Origin: Trichoplax sp. H2
Lineage: Eukaryota; Placozoa; Uniplacotomia; Trichoplacea
Assembly: GCA_003344405.1 (NCBI GenBank)
Contig: NOWV01000007.1
Span: 62,001-126,000 of the forward strand
DNA: 64,000 nucleotides
Direction: 5' to 3'
Shown here: in pieces, positions 24,361 through 33,985 of the stretch
Layout of the letters: every line of letters starts with the position of its first letter
Numbering within the stretch: the stretch's first letter is position 1
Notes under the pieces: generated by a model
Database searches by the model: none
The model's input: only the letters and a program-made list of their open reading frames with translations
What the model was told of the DNA's origin: nothing
Position numbers and translations under genes: made by a program

Positions 24361-26280
24361 ACAATGTTTTTATTGGTCGTATCATCGATATTTACTGTAG
24401 TAATACGGTTGAGGATAGAAGGCAGTTAAGATATCGCCAATAACTAAGAGCTGCCATGTTGACATTCAATGGAATATACTGAAACATCCACTGTCAGCTG
24501 AAGTACTACAGTTCGTGAATCCGCTTAATCAAATGTGATTGATTGAGAGGATTGCGTACTGAGTATCATCTACACAAGATGCATCACGAAGGTCATATTA
24601 ACGTCATGATGATATTTAAACGATGTCCGCGTTTTACAACACTGGTATCAAGTCATACCGTTCTGGTAAAACCTACTAACATTTTTCATAATATAATTCT
24701 ATAGTACAAATAGCTCTGTCTACCCGATTTTAAGATTTCTCTATCTTCAGTAGAGTACCACATTTACAATTACAGTCTCATACTAAACTAAAATTTGCCA
24801 CCTTATCGCCTTAAAGAGATAACATTCCTTTTTAACGTCGTCTATCCTGTTATATTTCATAGTTACAATGTAGATTATAATAATTAATTATGGACACCAA
24901 AAAGTTGTAAGCCAACACACCTTAACCATTTCAATTCAGCCAATGTATAACATATATAGACATTTTATATGACACGATGACGAATCCCATGGATTACAGT
25001 TATCGTAGTTATTAACAAATATAAACTCCTCTCTATATCGATGAAAGTTTACTTTTGTAATTTAATGAGCTAGAAATATTACTACATTACTAGTTGAATA
25101 CCCATCACTCTTCAATACAGTATCATAGTAAGGGACTAGGACAATTTGACGCGGATAATTTACCGCTGTACAATGTACTGTAGTATAGAATGAAAACAAT
25201 ATCAATATAAATTTGATATTACGAGGATGAATTGAATACTTTGCAGTATTCAATTAATCTAATGCAGTAAAGTGTCTGTTTTGATATTACGAGGGTGGAT
25301 TTAATATTATGCAGCGTAAAATTATCCGGTTTCGTATAGTAAAGTATACGGATATGCCACGTAATCGCGTATTAAAATGTAATGTATAAAAAATGATGAT
25401 CCAGTGGCGTTATCTTACCATAGCGTGTACAGTATTCCAGAAAATTTATTCTACAAGATGTATCGCACATTACAGTTTCGAGATATTAAATATTAATTAT
25501 TATTCCATTAAACAAAATATCTTTCAAATTGGAACATGACCATGTATCTAATCGTTTAAATTATTATCGTACTTTAAAATTATTTGGCATACGATATCTG
25601 ACATCGGTGTGTTAACCCAATAAAACTGATAAAGAGATATGAATTGCATAAAGCAAAAATTCTGCAATTTATTACTACAGTATGCGAATACAGTACTACG
25701 CGTTTCAGCATCTAAACGACTGCATCCACAAGTCTGTGATGATAACTATAGTAACTGACGATTGCATTCTGAGTAAAATTTGTAGAATTATGTATCCGCT
25801 CTAGTATTCTACTCCACAAGTCTGCATTGGTTACTGTAGTGACTGATGATTGGATTAGAATATCCGAATACCCTTGTAGCCATGTCGATCTGTGTTTCAT
25901 ATCAAGATGATATTTTTCATCGTGGAAAAGGCCTACTACGCGTATACAATGCTGTAATCAAAACTAATGCTTAGTAATTGAAGTATAGTAAGAATTTTAA
26001 TTCGCTTTTTCTGCATGTTTAAATCCTTTAAATTAATCTACCTATGCACTGTAGTTAAAGAATAGTAGTGCATATTTATTTATTATAAAATGCCTATCCA
26101 ATACTTGCACCCAGTCATCCTATTATACTCGTATAGTATTGACACGAATTGAAAAAGGTAAGCATGATTACATCTATGATACAGGATGCTATAAAACATT
26201 CGCTTTCACATCTCATAGCATTAATTAAATGCTATCATGAAAACCCTATGTGATACGAATCAGGGTTTCATCTTGACTGA
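24361..26280. repeat. Gene-free region with dispersed and local repeats
   Basis: No gene recognised beyond possible LIN9 5' exons. The segment at about 25125-25345 is a diverged copy of 53148-53390 (shared phrases include ggacaattt, tgtacaatgta, gatattacga and actttgcag). A local duplication lies at about 25725-25865, where ccacaagtctg and actgatgattg-like text recur about 85-90 bases apart. Confidence 0.5.
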
Positions 26281-26394
26281 TGGGCTGGCATTGCAGCATT
26301 TGACATACCTACAGAGCAGATTACAAGGTTAAGTCTAGGCGAATCAATTAAAAATTCTAGTGTGTACAGAACTGAACTTTGTTATAACGATATT

Positions 26395-27000
26395 TGTTGA
26401 CTGTTGATTTGCCCATCGAAAACACTGAGTGACCTGATGCCATCTTGACATCGAGTAGGACGACTAAGCATAGAGTGTAAAATGTCAACGTGATTTTTTT
26501 TAGCACCCCTTTCAATTTGGCCTCCATCATCGATATAGCCGTATTTTACATATCGACGACTAGAGCCTAGCGGAATGAATATGGAATTGAGTGCATACAG
26601 ACTATGGGGTGTTGTTGACTAGCACATCGCAGATGATGACCGAGCGATCTGATGCTATCTTGACATAGAAGAATCAAAGTAAGGCGATTGATCCTCGAGC
26701 GTCAAAATGTGAGAGTAATTTTAATACCCTTTTTTGATGATACCTCTATGAGTAATATACAGGGAAAGAACAGAACAAATTTGCCCAAATTTTATTTTGG
26801 TAGCTAAAACAGTATGTAATACAATAGGTAACGCTGCCTGTTGATGAGGGCATGGACGAGCCTACTGTACCTGATGCCATCGTACCAAGACGATTGATCA
26901 TCGAGCGTAACTTGGACGAGTGATTCTTTAACACCCCACTGGATTTGATACCATGCAAATTTTGACAAGTGCAGAAAACGATCATGGACATTTGCTAAAG
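26395..27000. repeat. Degenerate tandem repeat, at least three units
   Basis: Three related blocks, at about 26395-26530, 26600-26745 and 26830-26955, share ctgatgc(c/t)atc(t/g), a gacgat/gattgatc-like middle with gag(c/t)gt, and a tail of roughly agcacccc or aacacccc. On the minus strand the units read partly as protein (for example GVKESLVQVTLDDQS), with stops in the other copies. It looks like a decayed coding repeat or transposon fragment. The family is not recognised. Confidence 0.5.
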
Positions 27001-28243
27001 ATGCTATCCACAATATTGATACTGATCGTTGCCGGTATAACGCTTTCGATGTTTACAACTTCCAACTCGACCCTCATGTTTGTGACAACAAAATAGTATT
27101 TAGGAAAGTAAAAGTCAAGCACATTATGTGATCGGCTAGTGATTTATCCTTCATGACATGCTGCTCTACTCCATTGGAAATTATTTTTTTTGTTAGACTA
27201 GACGATATTGCTATCGTAAATCATGCGAAAAATGGACTAACGAGATTGGAAAAGGATGAAATGACGTGGAGTGGAAGAATCGCTAGTGGTCCACTTTTAC
27301 TTTACTTCACAGGTATGTACTGGAGTAGAGTACTACCATGGTTTTGATACTCTACAGTAGAGTAGAGACTAGACGATGTTGTATTCGATGTGAAAGAAGA
27401 CGGTTTGTGTCCAGTTCGTCCCGAAAAGAGGATATCACACCAAACTTGACTGAATACAGTAGTATGGGTACAGTATGAAACGATTTGGTCAAATGTACAA
27501 CCCCTTGGCGTTCAAAAATGGGAGCAAATGGTCTTCCTTCAACTCGTCGCAATGGTACATTATGAGAAGTAGGAAAAACATGGGGAAAAAAAATAGCAAA
27601 AGGATTCCATGTTTATCAGCTTGGGAAGTTTGTACATCCATTGAAATAGTTTCAATGGTGTTGTTGCCCAGTCAATCGATACAACTTTTTCATCGCCATC
27701 AACATGCAATTTTGTACAGTGTAGGATTAATGAAGGAATCGACATTGTAGCACAATCAGTCTAATGATTTGCTGCAAAAATAGTATTGAAAAAAAAACAA
27801 GCCAGGATTTGTCATGTGCCACTACCATGATGATCCAATAGGAGCTGAGGTCATAAGTAGATGGAATGGCTAACTGAAGATATTATTGATCCATCCATGT
27901 CAATACTAACGGATAGAAAAGTAACGTACCTGATTTGTGTATGTTTAAAAGGATCTCCGCCGTTGAATCTATATTGAGATCGTTGAAAGAAAAAGCATTT
28001 AGTCGTCCTTTCTACAACTCCATCAAGGCTAAAATTGATTGATAAGTTTACTTAGATAGTGTTAGTTGATTTGAGAATGATTTTATGCTAATACTAGTTG
28101 ATCGATAAAGTACAAGGTGAAAAATTTACCATCCAATTCTGACACTCCGTTCATTCTCGCATAACCCCGCGCGAAAAATTTGAAAGACTTGTGACTGTAT
28201 TACTGGAGTAGTACGTATAGTAGCGATTCAAATACTTCTACCT
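27001..28243. other. Gene-free region, coding-like minus-strand fragments
   Basis: Minus-strand frames of 60-66 residues at about 27352-27745 are unusually free of simple sequence, but they lack splice-compatible continuation and show no recognised domain. They may be fossil transposon sequence. Nothing else is seen. Confidence 0.3.
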
Positions 28244-28275
28244 ACAGTTTTAGTACGCTACCGTACTAAAACTGT
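28244..28275. repeat. Perfect 14+14 inverted repeat
   Basis: Arms acagttttagtacg and cgtactaaaactgt are separated by ctac. It lies about 215 bases before the hairpin-unit array, at the edge of a GC-richer stretch. Confidence 0.85.
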
Positions 28276-28490
28276 GGCAAAAGGGGAAGGACGGCCCAAA
28301 TGATGGCATGCCTGGTGCGCCTGCACGCCAACTAACGCGTACCGTACATAGCGACACCCGCAATGGCAAACGACCCTTTATACTGTAGTGTCAGGAGTCA
28401 CTAGTGAGTGAGACCCATAGGCTAGTGACGCCTAGTACCGTCACGCTACTGCATTGGACTTGGTGAGTGTACACTAGGCCCAGGTATAAT

Positions 28491-29813
28491 AACCCCGGTT
28501 ACTCAGATACTCCGCGTCAATAGCTAAAACGATGAGATACATTATTCTACGAGTCTTTACGCTGAGCATCAGAGTCATCGGGGTTAATATGGCTGTACAC
28601 TGCCATACTAACCCCGATTACTCAGATACTCAGCGTCAATAGCTAAAACGATGCAATACATTATTCTACGAGTCTTTACGCTGAGTATCAGAGTAATCGG
28701 GGTTATAATATTAAGGCTGGGCCTACTGTACACTGCCATACTAACCCCAATGACTCAGATACTCCGCGTCAATAGCTAAAACGATGAGATACATTATTCT
28801 ACGAGTCTTTATGCTGAGCATCAGAGTCATCGGGGTTAATATGGCTGTACACTGCCATACTAACCCCGATTACTCAGATACTCAGCGTCAATAGCTAAAA
28901 CGATGAGATACATTATTCTACGAGTCTTTACGCTGAGCATCAGAGTCATCGGGGTTAATATGGCTGTACACTGCCATACTAACCCCGATTACTCAGATAC
29001 TCAGCGTCAATAGCTTAAACGATGAGATACATCATTCTACGAGTCTTTACGCTGAGCATGCTACTGTACACTGCCATAATAACCCCGATTACTCAGATAC
29101 TCTGCGTCAATAGCTTAAACGATGAGATACATCATTCTACGAGTCTTTACGCTGAGCATGCTACTGTACACTGCCATANNNNNNNNNNNNNNNNNNNNAA
29201 ACGATGAGATACATTATTCTACGAGTCTTTACGCTGAGCATCAGAGTCATCGGGGTTATAATATTCAGGCTGTGCCTACTGTACTGTACACTGCCATACT
29301 AACCCCGATCACTCAGATACTCAGCGTCAATAGCTAAAACGATGCGATACATTATTCTACGAGTCTTTACGATGAGATACATTATTCTAGGAGTCATTAC
29401 GCTGAGTATCAGAGTAATCGGGGTTATAATATTCAGGCTGTGCCTACTGTACTGCACACTGCCATACTAACCCCGATCACTCAGATACTCAGCGTCAATA
29501 GCTTAAACGATGCGATACATTATTCTACGAGTCTTTACGCTGAGTATGCTGCGTAATCGGGGTTAATATGGCTGTGCACTGCCATAATAACCCCGATGAC
29601 TCAGATACTCTGCGTCAATAGCTTAAACGATGAGATACATCATTCTAGGAGTCTTTACGCTGAGCATGCTGAGTAATCGGGGTTATTATAGGCTGGGCCT
29701 ACTGTACACTGCCATAATAACCCCAATGACTCAGATACTCAGCGTCAATAGCTTAAACGATGAGATACTTTATTGTAGGAGTCTTTACGCTGAGTATCTG
29801 AGTAATCGAGGTT
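28491..29813. repeat. Array of 11 foldback units of about 95 bases
   Basis: Each full unit has a left arm starting AACCCCGATTACTCAGATAC and a right arm ending TCAGAGTAATCGGGGTT. The arms are about 27 bases and nearly perfect inverted repeats, around a conserved loop of about 41 bases (gatgagatacattattctac). Units: 28491-28585, 28610-28704, 28743-28837, 28862-28956, 28981-29059 and 29081-29159 (both lacking most of the right arm), one cut by the N gap and ending 29257, 29301-29425 (internal duplication), 29469-29564, 29589-29684, 29719-29813. Linkers contain a second small palindrome, TATGGC...GCCATA. There are no unique spacers and no transposase. Confidence 0.93.
29179..29198. other. Assembly gap, 20 Ns
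   Basis: Twenty N characters lie inside the hairpin-unit array, consistent with repeat-induced assembly failure. The true copy number is therefore unknown. Confidence 0.99.
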
Positions 29814-29853
29814 ATAATATTATGGCTGGGCACACTCAAGTGTACAGTGTACT

Positions 29854-29903
29854 CGATCGCCAAGGCTTTGCTTAGTATACACTAAGCAAAGCCTTGGCGA
29901 TCG
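29854..29903. repeat. Perfect 23+23 palindrome with 4-base loop
   Basis: The left arm 29854-29876 and right arm 29881-29903 are exact reverse complements (core ccaaggctttgcttagt), with loop atac. It begins 40 bases after the last array unit and could fold as a cruciform. It could also mark the end of a mobile or amplified segment. Confidence 0.95.
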
Positions 29904-31330
29904 ATTCTGCTACTGTATCGTCAAGAATGAATCGTCAGCACTAGGCGAATACCCAAAACACCAATAGATTATAAAGATAATCATGGAGAATTCTTTATTT
30001 AAAATGGACGTCCATGTTGCAGCAACGACTCATGACTGTAAATCACCGCAGTAGCTTTAATTGAAAACTTTCAAACGTTGAGGAAATCATGATCGTCATC
30101 CACGATGAACGCGATGACAGTGGAGCATCACAGCATTCATCCAAGTCTCTCTTGAAATCTCTGGATAGCTAGCATGACATGGACTAGTTGGAATCCTTTC
30201 AATGGCATAACTCTCTCGTAGCGAGTATCAAATTGATACTATAGTAGGCTTAGCAGCAGGAAAAGGATTGGTGGAGACTTTTGAACAACGTATCGTACTA
30301 TGGTACGATTGCAGCAACATGTACACATTGTACACGGTAGTTGAAATGTTCTGCACGATTTCAATACACAACAAATAACATACGTTCAAAGCTGGCTCAG
30401 AATTTCTTGTATGCCCCCATTCTTGTCATTAATTGAATCACAACAATAGAGTACCATGATACCGTAGTATACAGCTTTTGCAGCCAAGGGCACAGCTCAT
30501 TCTGCTGCAGTTCTACTTTGCTCCCATACAATCAAAGTACAGTACTTTGTGCGTCGTGTTGTCTTTATGATTGATATGAGACTAAATCGCATACCGGCCG
30601 TACGTAAGATTGCAAATTGGGAAAGTAACTGGCCGCCATTGATTCACATTGGCATCATCCAATTTGTTAACTGCGGCCAATACAACACAACACTGGGCAT
30701 CGTATAGTCCACGCATAGTATTGCACAGTTCAATGTTCAATGCTAAATGCTAATGGCCGCCAATTTACTAAGACGAGTAATTATGCAAAGACATTGTGAT
30801 TTCAGGAAGCAAAACGGATTTGTAAATAAACAACCAGTTCGTCTACTGGATTTACGATGCAGTAGAGTAAAGAGAGTACAGTACAGTGAGGTGAGGGGAC
30901 GCCTACAGACAAAATTTCACCCCAAAAGCCAAAATGTCGATTGACAGTGTCCAAATGCTCGTCTATACCGAACCTTTTGGTAACCTTGAGGTAACTTTAA
31001 GCCCGTACGTGAAGAGCATTGATAATCATGAAAATAAGAATACTGTACGCATACAGTATACCTCCAATGGCGGTGAATTTCTACAGTATTGTATGTATGG
31101 GGGACATCCATGTTGATATGAAAGCATTGCATCTCTACAGTATAGACAAGATACAAGCCCATACAACTAGAAACATGTGTCCACTGTTGTTGACTACCCC
31201 AACTATTTCAAGATCGCCGGGGGCCAATATACCGTAAGTAGAGAGCATAAAATGAACTCACGCAAACTGTTGAAAGTAAAACTGAACATTTCCTCCAAAG
31301 GTGAAGTTAACAATCTGAAATCACTTCATG
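29904..31330. other. Gene-free region
   Basis: No gene recognised. Overlapping short frames on both strands at 30747-31237 lack domains. Short palindromic phrases such as gtacagtac and aagtacagtactt are scattered through it. Confidence 0.35.
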
Positions 31331-31337
31331 TCAATTT

Positions 31338-32070
31338 TGGATGATCTACAGTACAGTACTGTATACAGTATAAAACGCTGTACAGTACAGTATACTGTGT
31401 ACAGTAGAGTACAATATACTGTATACTGTACAGTACTGTATGTATATTTAGCTTAGTTCTTAGTTATTGTTTGCTAAATGTAGTAATTATTTATGTACAG
31501 TATTGCCTATCAGCAGACATTCATTTATTCTTATTTATAGTGTACTCAGTATACTGTACTGTATAAAAAAGAAAGAAACGAGACAGTAAACGGTCGTTGA
31601 TAATACAGTACAGTTTAGTACTAAGAATTAGCAGGCTGATTATCATCATTTTAATTAGCATCATGATTACAACCCTTTTACAAACCCAATTGTCACCCCC
31701 TGCGTACAGTACTGTAGAGTCCAGTAGAGTACAGTACAAACCAAACTGGCTACAGTACATACTGTACTTTCAGGGGGTGACAATTGGGTTTGTACAGTAC
31801 AAAGCCAATTGTCACCCCCTGCGTCCAGTAGAGTACAGTACAAACCAAACTCGCTACAGTACAGTACAGTACATACAGTACAGTACCCCCTGCTTCCAGT
31901 ACTGTACTGTACTGTACAGTAGAGTACAGTACAGTACAAACCAAACTCGCTACAGTACAGTACATACTTTCAGGGGGTGACAATTGGGTTTGTAAAGACT
32001 TTTTGTACAGTACACTACAGTACAGTACTGTACATACAGTGTACTGTACACTGTACAGTACTGTGTACTG
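31338..32070. repeat. TACAGTA/TACTGTA simple-repeat zone with inverted modules
   Basis: Dense runs of the self-complementary phrases tacagtactgta and gtacagtac dominate. Embedded is a 22-base module (core CCCAATTGTCACCCCC) at 31681-31702, present as an exact inverted copy at 31771-31792 and again at 31971-31992. A shortened direct copy is at about 31805-31821. Open frames here (Cys/Val/Leu/Tyr/Thr-rich) are repeat artefacts. Confidence 0.85.
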
Positions 32071-32139
32071 TCCATTCTCCGCTGGGTGCTGGATAGAAAG
32101 AGACTAGTGTTCAAATGTAGAGTGACGTACGTACAGTGA

Positions 32140-32480
32140 GTGACGTCAAGCAACGCCGACCACCGACTCCCAATGTCGAGTTTGGAGTCCCCCCCCGCCC
32201 GCTCTAAAAGTCAACCCGAAACCCGATTTGAACCCGACTCGAGGGTGGGGTTTGCTTTGAAAATTTCTGCGGTGATACAGTGTTTGTATAGCGATTGGAT
32301 TCATTTCGGGTTGCAAAAATTCAACCATTGGATCGGGTTCGGGTTGCACTTTCACTCCATTGAAAGACTCTACGCCTGGTATTGTATCCAAAATGAGATC
32401 AATCGTTGGATAGGGTCTTTTTGGGGGGCGTTTGCTTTGCCTATAAAAAGTAGCCACTACAGTTCAAGAGAAAAGTATAC
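32140..32480. other. GC-richer island in repeat block
   Basis: It contains a C-run (ccccccccgcccg) and repeats of cgggtt/aacccga, and is open for 100-124 residues on both strands. No domain is recognised. It may be the remnant of an inserted element. Confidence 0.35.
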
Positions 32481-32688
32481 AGTACCATGCAGGTTAAATC
32501 CTTTCTACAGATAGAATGCCCCTCGATTTCAACCCTTAAAAAAGTCAGTTCAACTGTATACAGTACCTATACTGCAGACTGCTGGAACTACCGTGCAGTA
32601 CAGTGTACAGTGCTTTACATTGTAAGCAATATACTGTACGACCACTATCCACTGTACTGCTATTCATTGCTGACGGTCGTGTACTAGT

Positions 32689-32712
32689 ATGGTACGGTAC
32701 GGTACGGTACCA
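32689..32712. repeat. (GGTAC)n microsatellite
   Basis: About four tandem ggtac units following tat, ending ggtacc. The unit contains the self-complementary GTAC. Confidence 0.8.
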
Positions 32713-33059
32713 CTTGCAAAAGAGGGAAGAAAGAAAAGCTCCTCTTGCCCAGACTCGATCCTTCGCTTGGTTGCCGATCCAATCCGCTGCAATCAAATTA
32801 AAATTCAGAAATAGGAATACCTTCCATCAACTGTATCATACAGAATAGAATTAACGGATTGGGTCTCTATCTTAACAGCAAGCTGAAACAATTTCCCACT
32901 GGATAACAGTGCCATTGATAAAGTAAGTAATAAGACAAGCGATCAAATAGACAAATAAATGGAGTCAAGAAAATTGCATCCTGGACGCCAATTGACCATA
33001 CAATAGCTACACGTTCCAACTTGAACAAAATGCAAATAGACCATCCATTCAGTTGGATC

Positions 33060-33985
33060 GCTTTAAAAATTACTATTTTTTCCATACTTCATTAGACCAT
33101 CTAGGTGAGAAAATGATGTTGTTAAGAGGTTGATTTGCCTCTTCCTTTCATTAAACGACCCATGTATACAGACAGCATAGTCAAGTGCTGCGTAATACGC
33201 CTTATTACTGTATACCGACCGATCCAAGGCAAATACCCTACTCTCAGTCCATCTTGCGGCCCAATTACAGTTGGATCGGTTGAAAAATGATGATTTTTGC
33301 CATACTCAATCAGATCGTCTAGCTGAGAAAATGATGTGGTTAACAGGTTAATTTATCTCTTCCTTCAACTACCATCCATAGTGAAACGCTTGGCAATACG
33401 CTTTACTACAGTATATATATTGATCCAAGGCAAATCGTCTTGTCTCAGTTGAAAAGTTTTTTTATTTTTCCATACTCAATGAGATCATCTAGCTGGGAAA
33501 ATGATGTGGTTAACAGGTTGATTTATCTCTTCCTTCAACTACTGAGAGATGGAAACGCTTGGCAATACGCTTTACTACAGTATATATATTGATCCAAGGC
33601 AAATAGCCTAGTCTCAGTTGAGCTGGCGGCTTGGATCGGTTGAAAAATTTTTTATTTTTCCATACTCTATGAGATCTAGCTGGGAAAATGATGTGGTGAA
33701 GGGGTTGATTTATCTCTTCCTTCAACGACTGTAGAGATTGAAACGCTTGGCAATACGCTTTACTACTGTATATATATTGATCGAAGACAAATAGCCTAGT
33801 CTCAGTTGAAAAATTTTTCTATTTTTCCATACTCTATGAGATTATCTAGCTGGGAAAATGATGTGGTTAACAGGTTGATTTATCTCTTCCTTCAACTACT
33901 GTAGAGATTGAAATGCTTAGCAATACGTTTTATGATGTATTGATCAAAGGCAAAATACTCTAGTCTCAGTTGAGCTTGCGGTCTG
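33060..33985. repeat. Tandem repeat of about 180 bases, about 5 units
   Basis: Units recur with the phrases ccatactcaatgagatc, tagctgggaaaatgatgtgg, tatctcttccttcaac, cttggcaatacgctttac, tatatattgatccaaggcaa and ctagtctcagttga. Copies of the cttggcaatacgc phrase lie near 33390, 33560 and 33745, with more diverged copies near 33192 and 33915. The first and last units are the most diverged. No coding sense is maintained. Confidence 0.85.

Noticed and set aside
24455-24457. ATG as LIN9 start codon
   Set aside because: Its frame closes after about 20 codons with no resemblance to LIN9 and no clear splice to the next exon, so the start is left open.
27352-27745. Possible retrotransposon protein on the minus strand
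   Set aside because: Frames are short and no reverse transcriptase, integrase or transposase motif is recognisable; kept only as an unassigned gene-free region.
28491-29813. CRISPR-like array
   Set aside because: Repeats are regularly spaced, but the linkers are themselves repeated, the units are long inverted repeats, and the setting is an intron-bearing eukaryotic genome with no cas genes.
29022-29875. Open frames of 61-81 residues reading through the hairpin array
   Set aside because: They are periodic translations of the repeat (MRYIILRVFTLS...), cross the N gap, and end at random unit defects.
31597-32153. Several 67-127 residue frames on both strands
   Set aside because: Amino-acid content (Val/Tyr/Cys/Thr/Leu cycles) is just the TACAGTA simple repeat in different frames.
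32140-32514. 124-residue plus-strand frame
   Set aside because: No domain or splice context, the minus strand is equally open, and it lies in a GC-richer repeat remnant.
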